Shown one piece after another: positions 1 through 7,967 of a DNA stretch of 64,000 nucleotides (position 1 is the first letter of the stretch; the number at the start of each line of letters is the position of its first letter). Origin of the DNA: Streptomyces narbonensis. GTDB lineage: Bacteria > Actinomycetota > Actinomycetes > Streptomycetales > Streptomycetaceae. The notes under the pieces were generated by a model. That model was not told the DNA's origin. It saw only the letters and a program-made list of their open reading frames with translations, and ran no database searches. The position numbers and the translations under genes are program-made. Where the stretch lies: contig NZ_BMSF01000009.1 of assembly GCF_014649015.1 (NCBI RefSeq), forward strand, positions 186,001 to 250,000. Direction: 5' to 3'.

Positions 1-356
1 ATGCCGAGCCCGGCGGCGGCCACGAAGAGCGCCTCGATCGCGGCGAGGGCGACCCACGGGACGGGGCCGACCTCCTCGCCGGTCCAGATGAGCAGCGGGA
101 GCATGAAGCCCAGGCCTGCCAGGTAGCCGAGGCCGAATCCGGCGCGCGGGCGACGGCCCCGCAGGGTCCAGCCGAGCAGCGCGAACGCGGGCAGGGCGAG
201 CCACCACAGGGGGCGCGGCGGGAAGCTGAGGAAGAGCAGGAGCCCGGACAGCAGGGCCGTGGCGGGCCGCACGAACCGTCGCAGCTGGGAACCCTGCGCG
301 GGCGGACCCTCGGCTCCGGACGCGGGGGCGGGTGCGGGGGTGATGGTGGCGCTCAC
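1..356 (-). CDS. lnt: Apolipoprotein N-acyltransferase, N-terminal part (runs off the window)
   Basis: Only the first ~118 residues are visible; the gene continues past position 1. It starts at GTG 356. After a proline/alanine-rich leader of ~30 residues comes a hydrophobic block with an FPPRPLWWLALPAF motif (about residues 45-58). Next is a glycine-rich segment, GLGYLAGLGFMLPLLIWTGE, typical of the second and third membrane helices of Lnt. Lnt transfers the third acyl chain to the N-terminal cysteine of lipoproteins in the membrane. The catalytic nitrilase domain lies outside the window, so the name rests on the N-terminal pattern alone. Confidence 0.75.
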   Translation of the reverse strand, partial: MSATITPAPAPASGAEGPPAQGSQLRRFVRPATALLSGLLLFLSFPPRPLWWLALPAFALLGWTLRGRRPRAGFGLGYLAGLGFMLPLLIWTGEEVGPVPWVALAAIEALFVAAAGLG

Positions 357-442
357 CTTGCGGAGTCTACGGGGCGCCCCGGTGGATACCGAGGCCGGTA
401 CGAGCCGGGTGCGGTGTCCTGGGCCCGCCGTCCGAGGAGGGC

Positions 443-1009
443 TCAGACGCCCGTCGTGGCGGGCGGGCCGGGCGGGGCCGGGTGGCGGAGGCGGTCGCGG
501 ATGACCCGGACCGCGGACTCGGCGTCGTCGACCGTGACCGTGAACGTACGGCCGTCGCCGAGCCGCAGGACGAGGCCTTCGCCCCGTCGGACGATCACCG
601 CCGTGCCCTTCTCGGGGCGCCAGCGGTAGCCCCAGCCGCCCCACTGGCGCGGGTTCACGCTCGGGGCGAAGTCCGCGCCGACGACATGGGAGAGGGGGAT
701 GCGGCGGCGCGGCAGGCCGATGTGGCCACAGCGGACCTCCATGGCGCGGTCGTCGACCTTGACGGCCACGTGGACGAAGGCGAGCGTGCCGAAGAGGACG
801 AGGAGTCCGGCCGCGACGCAGCCGATCACCGCCATGAGGAGCGCCGCGATCCCGGAGGTCCAGGCCGACTCGACCGCGATCGTGATGCCGAGCGCCATGC
901 AGGCGGCGCCGGCCAGGGCCGCGAGCCACTGGACGCGGTTGGTGGCGCGGCCGGTCCAGACGGCGGGTTTCCGCTTGTCGGCGTGCTGGTCCCGGGGGTA
1001 CTGCCTCAT
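443..1009 (-). CDS. Membrane protein with PH-like (bPH/DUF3093-type) cytoplasmic domain
   Basis: A 188-residue protein. A basic N-terminal ~25 residues is followed by two adjacent hydrophobic helices (about 28-50 and 54-80). A soluble beta-rich C-terminal domain carries a Trp/Gly cluster (QWGGWGYRW) and a segment around VIVRRGEGLVLRLGDGRTFTV resembling bacterial PH-like membrane proteins. It probably sits in the cytoplasmic membrane; no enzymatic motif is seen. It shares its strand with the racemase and lnt, but the gaps are 62 and 86 bp, so an operon is only possible. Confidence 0.7.
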   Translation of the reverse strand: MRQYPRDQHADKRKPAVWTGRATNRVQWLAALAGAACMALGITIAVESAWTSGIAALLMAVIGCVAAGLLVLFGTLAFVHVAVKVDDRAMEVRCGHIGLPRRRIPLSHVVGADFAPSVNPRQWGGWGYRWRPEKGTAVIVRRGEGLVLRLGDGRTFTVTVDDAESAVRVIRDRLRHPAPPGPPATTGV

Positions 1010-1071
1010 GTCAGGAAGAGTACCCAGGATCGCGCGGCGCAGCGCGTCGGGGCGCGGTCACTCCCTCACGG

Positions 1072-1866
1072 TCAGTGAGCGGGTGCGGTGGCCCCGAGGA
1101 GACGGCCTTCGGCGTAGCCGAGGGCGGTGGCGGGGAGCTGTCCGGGGCGGCCGCTGAGCAGCACGGACAGGCTGCCGGTGGGGTCCGCGTCGGGCGCCGG
1201 CTCGGCACCGATCCGGCGCAGCGCCTGGGCGGCGACGGCGTCGGCGGAGCCGTGGAAGACGATCGGTGGCAGCCCGTCCCGGCGGCGCGCCTGCAGGGCG
1301 GCGAGGATGCGCCCCTCGACCAGCTCGTAGTGGGTGCAGCCGAGGACGACGGCGCGGACGTCCGTCGGGGTGAGGGCGGCGGCCGCGGCGACGGCCGCGT
1401 CCACGGCGTCCCGGTCGGCGTGCTCCACGGCGTCGGCGAGCCCGGGGCAGGGCACCTCGGTGACCTCGGCGCCGTCCGCGAAGTCGCGGATCAGGCCGCG
1501 CTGGTAGGCGCTGCCGGTGGTGGCCGGAGTGGCCCAGATGGCGACCTTGCCGCCGGCCGCGGCGGCGGGCTTGATGGCCGGGACGGTGCCGATGACGGGG
1601 ACGCCCGGTTCGAGCGCGGCGCGCAGGGCGGGCAGGGCGTGCACGGTGGCGGTGTTGCAGGCCACGATGAGCGCCTCCGGCCCGTGCTCGGCGGCGGCGA
1701 GGGCGACCGCGAGGGCGCGCCCGGTGAGGTCCTCGGGGGTACGCGGACCCCACGGCATGCCGTCCGGGTCGTTGGAGAGGAGCAGATCGGCGTCCGGCCG
1801 CAGCCGACGCACCGCGGCAGCCGCCGGGAGCAGGCCGATTCCGGAATCCATGAGCGCGATCTTCAC
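1072..1866 (-). CDS. Aspartate/glutamate racemase family protein
   Basis: A 264-residue protein with the two-cysteine racemase signature. Cys70 lies in VACNTATV and Cys177 in LGCTHYE, the pair that removes and returns the alpha proton without cofactor. The N-terminal DSGIG also matches MurI-type enzymes. The length is the usual ~265 residues. It may make D-glutamate for peptidoglycan, but Streptomyces usually carries a separate housekeeping murI, so this could be a paralogue with another amino-acid substrate. It is divergent from the glycosyltransferase across a short shared promoter region. Confidence 0.85.
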   Translation of the reverse strand: MKIALMDSGIGLLPAAAAVRRLRPDADLLLSNDPDGMPWGPRTPEDLTGRALAVALAAAEHGPEALIVACNTATVHALPALRAALEPGVPVIGTVPAIKPAAAAGGKVAIWATPATTGSAYQRGLIRDFADGAEVTEVPCPGLADAVEHADRDAVDAAVAAAAALTPTDVRAVVLGCTHYELVEGRILAALQARRRDGLPPIVFHGSADAVAAQALRRIGAEPAPDADPTGSLSVLLSGRPGQLPATALGYAEGRLLGATAPAH

Positions 1867-1924
1867 CCGGTCACCCTAGCCGATGGGCCTCGTACGCCCG
1901 GCGATCTGGGGCAGACTGCGGCAA

Positions 1925-3220
1925 ATGAGCACCCTTGCCTGGTTCGCGACCGCTTCCCTGGCCACCTGGCTCTGGCTGCTGCTGGGCCAGGGCTTCTTCT
2001 GGCGCACGGACCAGCGTCTGCCGCCGGTCGGGGAGGACGGTGCCGCAGGCGCCGGGGGCGGGTGGCCGCGGGTCGTGGTCGTCGTACCGGCGCGGGACGA
2101 GGCCGAGGTGCTGCCGCTGAGCCTGCCGTCGCTGCTGGCGCAGGACTACCCCGGCGAGGCCGAGGTGATCCTGGTCGACGACGGCAGCACGGACGGCACG
2201 GGGCGCGTCGCCGCAGAACTGGCGGAGCGGTACGGGGCGACCGGGGAGCGGTACGGGGTGACCGGGGAACGGTACGGGGCGGCCGGGGAGCGGTACGGGG
2301 TGACCGGGGAGCGGTACGGGGCTGCCGGCGAGCGTCGTGGGCTGCCGTTGACCGTCGTGTCGCCGGGCGAGCCGGAGCCCGGGTGGACGGGGAAGCTGTG
2401 GGCGCTGCGGCACGGCATGGCCCTGGCACGCGCGCGTGATCCGGAGTTCCTGCTCCTGACGGACGCGGACATCGCCCATGGGCCGGACAGTCTGCGGCTC
2501 CTCGTCGCGGCGGCGCGGGCCAACGACCTGGACCTGGTCTCGCAGATGGCCCGGCTGCGCGTCGCGAGCCCGTGGGAGCGGCTCGTCGTGCCCGCCTTCG
2601 TCTACTTCTTCGCGCAGCTCTACCCCTTCCGCTGGATCAACGGGGCGCGGCCCCGCGCGACGGCCGCGGCGGGCGGCTGCGTGCTGCTGCGGACGGAGAC
2701 GGCGGTGGCGGCCGGCGTGCCGGAGGCGATCCGGCGGGCGGTGATCGACGACGTGTCGCTCGCGCGGGCGGTGCGGCGGTCGGGCGGCCGGATCTGGCTG
2801 GGGCTCGCGGAGCGGGTCGACAGCATCCGCCCCTACCCGGGCCTCGGCGAGCTGTGGCGGATGGTCTCGCGGAGCGCGTACGCGCAGCTGCGCAACAACC
2901 CGCTGCTGCTCACGGGCACGGTGGCGGGTCTCGTCGTGATCTACCTCGTGCCGCCGGTGGCCCTGGTGGCGGGTGCTCTGACGGGGGACCCCGCATCGGC
3001 CTGGGCAGGGGGTGCGGCCTGGGCGGTGATGGCGGGGACGTACCTGCCGATGCTCCGTTACTACCGGCAGCCGCTGTGGCTCGCCGCGCTGCTGCCCTTC
3101 ACCGCCCTCCTCTATCTGCTGATGACCGTGGACTCGGCCGTGCAGCACTACCGGGGCCGCGGGGCGGCGTGGAAGGGACGTACGTACGCCGGGAGCTACG
3201 TCTCCCGACAGGGGGACTAG
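1925..3220 (+). CDS. hpnB: Hopene-associated glycosyltransferase HpnB-like (GT2)
   Basis: A membrane-anchored GT2 glycosyltransferase of ~431 residues. One N-terminal helix (about 5-22) precedes the GT-A fold with VVVVVPARDEAEVLP (50-64), the nucleotide-binding LVDDGSTDGTG (83-93) and a metal-binding DxD-like LLTDADIAHG. Two or three C-terminal helices follow. The pattern fits HpnB, which is linked to hopanoid biosynthesis, but no squalene-hopene cyclase or other hpn gene is nearby. I chose ATG 1925, which starts just before the membrane helix; an in-frame ATG at 1883 would add 14 residues and crowd the divergent promoter. A 21-bp tandem repeat is inserted after the first GT motif (see separate entry). 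Confidence 0.75.
   Translation: MSTLAWFATASLATWLWLLLGQGFFWRTDQRLPPVGEDGAAGAGGGWPRVVVVVPARDEAEVLPLSLPSLLAQDYPGEAEVILVDDGSTDGTGRVAAELAERYGATGERYGVTGERYGAAGERYGVTGERYGAAGERRGLPLTVVSPGEPEPGWTGKLWALRHGMALARARDPEFLLLTDADIAHGPDSLRLLVAAARANDLDLVSQMARLRVASPWERLVVPAFVYFFAQLYPFRWINGARPRATAAAGGCVLLRTETAVAAGVPEAIRRAVIDDVSLARAVRRSGGRIWLGLAERVDSIRPYPGLGELWRMVSRSAYAQLRNNPLLLTGTVAGLVVIYLVPPVALVAGALTGDPASAWAGGAAWAVMAGTYLPMLRYYRQPLWLAALLPFTALLYLLMTVDSAVQHYRGRGAAWKGRTYAGSYVSRQGD
2225..2329 (+). repeat. In-frame 21-bp tandem repeat inside hpnB (5 units)
   Basis: Five units of 21 bp, each encoding GERYG plus two variable residues (AT, VT or AA before the next G). They are followed by a degenerate sixth unit. The repeat expands the loop between the nucleotide-binding strand and the next beta strand of the GT-A fold by about 35 residues. 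Unit length is a multiple of three, so copy-number change would keep the frame. Confidence 0.9.
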
Positions 3221-3377
3221 GGGGTGTCGACTCCCCCTCGGGGGGACGAGGACCAGGCGCGGTGGAGGGGTCTCCGAGCGGACGGCCGGCTGCCGGATGT
3301 CCGTTTTCGTCGCCGGGCACGGGGCAGGCGCGCGCTAGGAACAGGTCGAGGCACCCGACAGAGGAGGAGGCGGCGTC

Positions 3378-4562
3378 ATGAGGGCAGTCACCTGGCACGG
3401 AAAGAGGGACGTCCGTGTGGACACCGTGCCCGATCCCGTGATCCGTGACGGCGACGACGTGATCGTCAGGATCACGACGACCGGCCTGTGCGGATCCGAC
3501 CTGCACCTCTACGAGATCCTCGGGGCGTTCCTCGATCCCGGCGACATCCTGGGCCACGAGCCCATGGGCGTCGTCGAGGAGGTGGGTCCGGACGTCACCG
3601 CCCTCGCCGCGGGGGACCGCGTGGTCATCCCGTTCAACGTCTCGTGCGGGTCCTGCTTCATGTGCGACCAGGGGCTGCACTCCCAGTGCGAGACGACGCA
3701 GGTGCGGGAGCACGGCACCGGGGCTTCCCTCTTCGGGTACACGAAGCTCTACGGCCAGATCCCGGGCGGCCAGGCCCAGTACCTCCGCGTTCCGTTCGGG
3801 AACTCCCTCCCGATCCCGGTCCCGGACGGACCGTCCGACGACCGGTTCGTCTATCTGTCCGACGTCCTGCCCACGGCGTGGCAGGCGGTCGCCTACGCGG
3901 CCGTCCCGCCGGGCGGGAGCGTCGCGGTCCTGGGACTGGGGCCCATCGGCGACATGAGCTGCCGCATCGCCGCTCATCGCGGCGCCGGCACGGTCATCGG
4001 GATCGACCTCGTCCCCGAGCGCCTGGAGAGGGCCCGCCGCCGCGGCGTCCACGCCCTGGACCTCCGGGAGTGCGGTGACGACCTGGCCGACGCGGTCCGG
4101 TCGCTGACCGGGGGGCGGGGCCCGGACGCCGTCGTCGACGCGGTGGGCCTGGAGGCCCACGGCAGCCGCATCGCCGCCGCCGCGCAGGGACTGACCACCC
4201 ACCTGCCGGACGCCCTCGCGGCGGCCATGATGAAGCGCGCGGGGGTCGACCGGCTCTCCGCCCTCTACACGGCCATCGACCTCGTCCGCCGCGGTGGCAC
4301 CGTCTCGGTGTCCGGGGTGTACGGCGGCGCGCTCGATCCGCTGCCCTTGCTGACCATGTTCGACAAGCAGCTGCATCTGCGGATGGGCCAGGCCAACGTC
4401 CTGAGCTGGGTCGACGACATCCTCCCCCTGCTCACCGACGGGGATCCCCTCGGCGTCGACGACTTCGCCACGCACCGCCTGCCGCTCGAACAGGCACCAG
4501 AGGCTTACGAGATGTTCCAGAAGAAGCGGGACGGAGCCGTCAAGGTCCTCTTCGCGCCCTGA
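3378..4562 (+). CDS. Zinc-dependent alcohol dehydrogenase (formaldehyde-dehydrogenase-like MDR)
   Basis: A 394-residue medium-chain dehydrogenase. Catalytic zinc ligands are Cys38 (GLCGSDLH) and His60-Glu61 (GHEPMG). The structural zinc site is Cys90, 93, 96 and 104 (CGSCFMCDQGLHSQC). The NAD-binding Rossmann loop is LGLGPIG (185-191). An insert of ~30 residues near 210-245 and the overall length fit the formaldehyde-dismutase/glutathione-independent formaldehyde dehydrogenase branch. A strong purine-rich Shine-Dalgarno sequence precedes ATG 3378. It may be co-transcribed with the methyltransferase 66 bp downstream, although a small hairpin (4588-4607) lies in the gap. The substrate cannot be told from sequence. 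Confidence 0.88.
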   Translation: MRAVTWHGKRDVRVDTVPDPVIRDGDDVIVRITTTGLCGSDLHLYEILGAFLDPGDILGHEPMGVVEEVGPDVTALAAGDRVVIPFNVSCGSCFMCDQGLHSQCETTQVREHGTGASLFGYTKLYGQIPGGQAQYLRVPFGNSLPIPVPDGPSDDRFVYLSDVLPTAWQAVAYAAVPPGGSVAVLGLGPIGDMSCRIAAHRGAGTVIGIDLVPERLERARRRGVHALDLRECGDDLADAVRSLTGGRGPDAVVDAVGLEAHGSRIAAAAQGLTTHLPDALAAAMMKRAGVDRLSALYTAIDLVRRGGTVSVSGVYGGALDPLPLLTMFDKQLHLRMGQANVLSWVDDILPLLTDGDPLGVDDFATHRLPLEQAPEAYEMFQKKRDGAVKVLFAP

Positions 4563-4628
4563 CGCGAGCCACCCGCACCGTGTGTACGCGGCTCGTACGG
4601 GAGCCGCACCCTGATCCGGAGGTACGCG

Positions 4629-5324
4629 ATGTCCACGCTGACCGGCACGGCTCTCACCCCGGGGCCCCTCCTCGGCGGCCTGGTCGCGCTCCCGAGCGTC
4701 TACCGGCCACAGGCGGACACCCATCTGCTCGCCCAGACACTCGCCCACGAGGAGCTCGGCCCCGGGACGGACGTCCTGGAGATCGGCACGGGGACCGGCG
4801 CTCTGGCCCTGCAGGCCGCGCACCGGGGCGCATCCGTCACAGCGGTCGACGTCTCCTGGTCCGCGGTGGCGACGGCCCGCGTGAACGCCGCGGTGCGCCG
4901 CCTGCCCTTGCGCGTCCTGCACGGGGACTTCGTGGCGCGTACGGCGGGGCGGCACTTCGACCTGGTCGTGACGAACCCTCCCTACGTGCCGGCTCCGAGG
5001 GCCCGGCTGCCCTCGCGGGGCCCCGAGCGGGCCTGGGACGCGGGCCCCGACGGACGTCTGGTGATCGACAGGATCTGTGCGGCCGCTCCGGCCCTGCTGC
5101 GCCCGGGCGGTGTCCTGCTGATGGTGCACTCGGGCATGTGCGGACCGGAGGCGACGGTGGACAGACTGACGGGCGCGGGCCTGTCCGCCGAGGTCGCGGC
5201 GCGTGTCTCCGTCCCGTGGGGTCCGGTCCTGCGTTCGCGACGGTCCTGGCTGGAGCGGCAGGGCCTGGCGTGCGAAGCCGAGCAGTGGGAAGAGCTGGTG
5301 GTCGTCCGTGCCCGGAACGCGTGA
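4629..5324 (+). CDS. HemK/PrmC-like class I SAM-dependent methyltransferase
   Basis: A 231-residue protein with SAM motif I, VLEIGTGTGALAL (49-61), an acidic AVDVS strand end, and the NPPY tetrapeptide (116-119) that in N5-glutamine and N6-adenine methyltransferases holds the amide/amine to be methylated. It lacks the N-terminal helical domain of true PrmC, so release factors are an unlikely substrate. A small-molecule or unknown protein target is more plausible. Its 3' end overlaps the CDGSH gene start by 17 bp, indicating co-translation with the iron-sulfur and di-iron genes behind it. Confidence 0.82.
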   Translation: MSTLTGTALTPGPLLGGLVALPSVYRPQADTHLLAQTLAHEELGPGTDVLEIGTGTGALALQAAHRGASVTAVDVSWSAVATARVNAAVRRLPLRVLHGDFVARTAGRHFDLVVTNPPYVPAPRARLPSRGPERAWDAGPDGRLVIDRICAAAPALLRPGGVLLMVHSGMCGPEATVDRLTGAGLSAEVAARVSVPWGPVLRSRRSWLERQGLACEAEQWEELVVVRARNA

Positions 5325-5568
5325 CGAAGCCGGGGGCTCGCAGCCCGCGTCCCGGACTCCCGCGCGCCGGGTGTCCGTCGACCCGCAGGGGCCCGTCCTC
5401 GTGGAGGGTCCCGTCGAGGTCGTTCTGGACGACGGGACGGTCGCCCGTTCCGACCGCTTCGCCGTCGCCCTCTGTACCTGCCGCCGCAGCCGTACGTACC
5501 CCTGGTGCGACACCAGCCACCGCCGCCGCGAGCGGTCCGCCCCGCCTACCGAGGAAAGGAAACCGTGA
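5308..5568 (+). CDS. CDGSH-type iron-sulfur protein
   Basis: A small protein of ~86 residues with the CDGSH signature at its C-terminus: Cys56-x-Cys58, Cys67 (WCDTS) and His71, the 3-Cys/1-His set that binds a [2Fe-2S] cluster. The family transfers electrons or clusters. The start is the GTG at 5308, inside the upstream methyltransferase; a GTG at 5371 is an alternative that would drop the poorly conserved N-terminus. Its stop TGA overlaps the next gene's ATG by one base (TGATG). Tight coupling suggests it supplies electrons or iron to the downstream di-iron protein. Confidence 0.82.
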   Translation: MPGTRDEAGGSQPASRTPARRVSVDPQGPVLVEGPVEVVLDDGTVARSDRFAVALCTCRRSRTYPWCDTSHRRRERSAPPTEERKP

Positions 5569-6590
5569 TGCCCCCTGCCGGCCCGAGCCCGTCGGTCGCC
5601 GACCCCGCTCCCCTCCTCGTGGAGGGCCGGGGCGAGTTGTCCCGCGCCGTGACGCAAGCCCTGCGGTCGGGCAGCGCGCCGCGGTACGAGGCCGGGGCCG
5701 TGCCGGACGCCGACGCCTGGGGCGAGGACCTCCAGCTCGCCCTCTACCTTCTGTACGAACTGCACTACCGCGGCTTCGCGGGAGTCGACGACGCGCGCGA
5801 GTGGGACCCCGAACTGCTGCTGCTGCGCCGGGCGATGGAGGACCGCTTCCTGGATGCCCTGCGCGTCGGACTGCCCGATACGCCCGGGACGGCCGCTGAG
5901 GCCTTCGCACCGCTGCTCGTGGAGCCCGTGGACCTCTCCGGCAGCCTCAGCCACCGCCTGGAGACCGAGGGCGAGCTGTGGCAGCTGCGCGAGTACGCGG
6001 CCCTGCGCTCCCTCTACCACCTCAAGGAGGCCGACCCCCACGTCTGGGTCATCCCGCGCCTCACGGGACGGGCCAAGGCCTCCATGGCCGCCATCGAGTA
6101 CGACGAGTTCGGCGCGGGCCGCGCCGACCGCGTCCACGCGCGGCTCTTCGCGGACCTCATGACCGACCTCGGCCTCGACCCCGCCTACGGGCGGTATCTG
6201 GACCACGCGCCCGCGCCGCTCCTCGCGACGGTGAACCTGATGTCCCTCTTCGGGCTCCACCGAGCCCTGCGCGGCGCACTCGTCGGCCATTTCGCCTGCG
6301 TCGAGATCACCTCGTCACCCGGGTCCAGGCGGCTTGCCAGGGCGATGCGCCGGTGCGGGGCGGGTGCGGCCGCGGAACATTTCTACGCCGAACACGTGGA
6401 GGCCGACGCCGTCCACGAACAGGTCGTGCGCCACGGGGTCGTCGACGGACTCCTCTCCGCGGAGCCCGAGCTGGAGGCCGACGTCGTCCTCGGCTGCGCC
6501 GCGACCGTCTTCCTGGAGGGCCGGCTCGCCGATCACATCCGCGAGGCGTGGGACCGGGGCGCCAGTGCGTTGCGCCGGCCTCTGGCGTAG
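5568..6590 (+). CDS. Iron-containing redox enzyme family protein (heme-oxygenase-like di-iron oxygenase fold)
   Basis: A 340-residue, mostly helical protein preceded by a good ribosome site (GAGGAAAGGAAACC). Candidate metal ligands are spread as in heme-oxygenase-like di-iron proteins: Glu64/His66 (YELHYRG), His151 (LYHLKEAD), Glu177 and Glu180 (IEYDEFG), His271, Glu275/His276, Asp280 and His283 (AEHVEADAVH). Members oxidise amines, fatty acids or C-C bonds with O2 and often sit beside an electron-carrier gene. Translational coupling to the CDGSH protein fits that. The substrate is unknown. A strong hairpin follows the gene. Confidence 0.78.
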   Translation: MPPAGPSPSVADPAPLLVEGRGELSRAVTQALRSGSAPRYEAGAVPDADAWGEDLQLALYLLYELHYRGFAGVDDAREWDPELLLLRRAMEDRFLDALRVGLPDTPGTAAEAFAPLLVEPVDLSGSLSHRLETEGELWQLREYAALRSLYHLKEADPHVWVIPRLTGRAKASMAAIEYDEFGAGRADRVHARLFADLMTDLGLDPAYGRYLDHAPAPLLATVNLMSLFGLHRALRGALVGHFACVEITSSPGSRRLARAMRRCGAGAAAEHFYAEHVEADAVHEQVVRHGVVDGLLSAEPELEADVVLGCAATVFLEGRLADHIREAWDRGASALRRPLA

Positions 6591-6608
6591 ACGCCTTTGC
6601 TGCCCCGG

Positions 6609-6655
6609 GATGGCTAGGGCCCCGGGACCCTTGCCGCCCCGGGACCCTAGCCATC
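6609..6655. terminator. Bidirectional hairpin between convergent genes
   Basis: Two 18-nt arms (6609-6626 and 6638-6655) pair with a single mismatch around an 11-nt loop. The hairpin lies directly after the di-iron protein gene and includes the stop codon of the convergent STAS gene, so it can end transcription from both sides. There is no U-run, as is usual in Streptomyces. Confidence 0.75.
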
Positions 6656-7057
6656 TCGGGGGGCGGGGCCCATCGCGAACAGCCCGGCCGTGTCCGTGAT
6701 CTCCATGAGGCGCAGCATCTGGTGGGAGGGCGCCCCCAGCCGGAGGGGGTGGCCCGATTCCAAGGCCCACTGTCGGGCGGCCAGGAGCGCGTTGAGTCCG
6801 GAGGAGTCGCAGAAGGACGAGTACGTGAGATCGACGATCACCTCGGTCGCGGGCGGTGCCGCGGCGATCGCTCCGAGGAGCGTCGAGCGGACCTCCTTCG
6901 CGTGGTGCATGTCCAGATCCCCGGACACCCGCACCACGCGCGCCTTCGGAGGTGCTCCGGCCGGGCGGAGTCCCCTTGCTGCGTCTACCGGGTGTGCTGC
7001 GTCTACCAGGTGGGCTTCGTCTTCCAGGTGGGCTTCGTCTTCCAGATGGGCCATCAC
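6647..7057 (-). CDS. STAS-domain anti-sigma factor antagonist
   Basis: A 136-residue protein whose last ~95 residues form a STAS domain: RVSGDLDMHHAKEVRS, then VDLTYSSFCDSSGLNALL with the serine pair phosphorylated by RsbW-type kinases in the family. It should act in partner switching that frees a sigma factor. The first ~30 residues are four imperfect six-residue repeats (AHLEDE type, 6980-7051), unusual for the family. Tandem GTG 7057/ATG 7054 starts both sit behind a GAGG site. The cognate kinase could be the anti-sigma ATPase at 22547, but that is inference. Confidence 0.85.
   Translation of the reverse strand: MMAHLEDEAHLEDEAHLVDAAHPVDAARGLRPAGAPPKARVVRVSGDLDMHHAKEVRSTLLGAIAAAPPATEVIVDLTYSSFCDSSGLNALLAARQWALESGHPLRLGAPSHQMLRLMEITDTAGLFAMGPAPRDG
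6980..7051 (-). repeat. 18-bp in-frame tandem repeat at the STAS N-terminus (4 units)
   Basis: Four 18-bp units encode AHLEDE, AHLEDE, AHLVDA and AHPVDA. The two start-proximal units are nearly identical at the DNA level; the distal ones have drifted. The repeat adds an acidic/histidine-rich extension to an otherwise standard STAS protein. Confidence 0.85.
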
Positions 7058-7126
7058 GACTGTTCACCTCACACCCGGCGACTGCCCGGAATCGCCCACG
7101 GCACTCGGGCCTCCCGGCCGGCCCCG

Positions 7127-7684
7127 TCACCCGGGTTCGTCCTCGGGCGCCGCCGACGGCTCGGCGTTCTCGTCCGCCCCTGTGTCGACGTGCATCGCGG
7201 CCTCCTCGGCCGGCGCGGCCCCGTCGTCCGGGCCGACGTCCCGGGCGACGGCGTGATCGACGTGTCCGGGCCGCGAGCGGACCGGCGCCAGCCGTCCGGC
7301 ACGGGTCGCCCCCGCCTGTTCGTCGACGGGCTCGCCCTGGCCTCCCGGGAGGTCTCCGATGCCGTCTCCGGCCGGCGGCTGCTCGGGAGGGTCGGGCTCT
7401 TCCTGCGCGAGCCTCTCGTCGAGGGGTTCGCCCTCCTGCTGCTCCCGCCGCGTGGTCCCGTGGCGGGTGACGCCCCGCGGGCGTTCGGGCGGTGAGTAGC
7501 CGGACCCTGACGGGTCGTCGAGCGGATCGGTCATGAGCGAGTTGTCGGGGTCGGGATGCTCGGTGGGACGGTCGGCGGTGTCGACACGGGTGGGCTGGTA
7601 CACGTCGTCACCACGGGCCTCGTCCGCCATCCGGTCGCTTCCGCCGGTCGGGTCGGACGCATTGCTCGCGTCGCGGTCGGGCAT
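7127..7684 (-). CDS. DUF5709 family protein
   Basis: A 185-residue hydrophilic, Asp/Glu/Pro-rich protein with no membrane segment. It contains the family's marks: GYSPPERPRG, the GTTRREQQEGEPLDERLAQEEPD block, then AGRLAPV and a C-terminal HAVARDVGPDDGAAPAEEAAMHV stretch. The family is restricted to actinobacteria, is predicted to be largely disordered, and has no known activity. A strong site (GAAGGGAAC) precedes ATG 7684. Its position between STAS and DUF6480 genes suggests a stress-response group. Confidence 0.85.
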   Translation of the reverse strand: MPDRDASNASDPTGGSDRMADEARGDDVYQPTRVDTADRPTEHPDPDNSLMTDPLDDPSGSGYSPPERPRGVTRHGTTRREQQEGEPLDERLAQEEPDPPEQPPAGDGIGDLPGGQGEPVDEQAGATRAGRLAPVRSRPGHVDHAVARDVGPDDGAAPAEEAAMHVDTGADENAEPSAAPEDEPG

Positions 7685-7742
7685 GGCAGTTCCCTTCGCT
7701 TCCGTGACGGGGTGGGGTGGGGGGCCAGGGCAGCCGGCCGGG

Positions 7743-7967
7743 TCAGTCGGCAGCGAGAACGATCGCGTACACGAGGAAGAACAGGGCGCACAGAATGGCC
7801 AGCGACCAGATGATCACCAACGGGCCTGCCGCCCAGCCGCGCCGCGGTGGGCGGTACGGGCCGGTGCCTGTGCTCGTACCCGACTCCGCCGGTGGGGTCT
7901 CGCCCGAAAGGGTTCTGCCCTCCGGGAGGTCACGGGGGTCCGGGTCGGGGTTGCTGGGTCCGGTCAT
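7743..7967 (-). CDS. DUF6480 family small membrane protein
   Basis: A 74-residue protein. A proline-rich N-terminus includes GETPPAESGTSTGTGPYRPP and is followed by one C-terminal membrane helix (about 48-70). This matches the DUF6480 family of actinobacteria. I chose ATG 7967 because a GGGAG sits 9 bases upstream; an in-frame ATG at 7976 would be only one base from that site. It lies 58 bp upstream of DUF5709 on the same strand and may share its transcript. Confidence 0.82.
   Translation of the reverse strand: MTGPSNPDPDPRDLPEGRTLSGETPPAESGTSTGTGPYRPPRRGWAAGPLVIIWSLAILCALFFLVYAIVLAAD

Noticed and set aside
3099..6290. A 1063-codon leftward open frame antisense to the dehydrogenase-di-iron genes
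   Set aside because: It is a by-product of high GC third positions in the real genes on the other strand; the protein is Arg/Gly/His-rich with no domain, and the forward genes have clear catalytic motifs.
3378..6590. Considered naming a formaldehyde-releasing natural-product cluster
   Set aside because: The dehydrogenase substrate and the di-iron reaction cannot be read from sequence, and no scaffold-forming enzyme is present.
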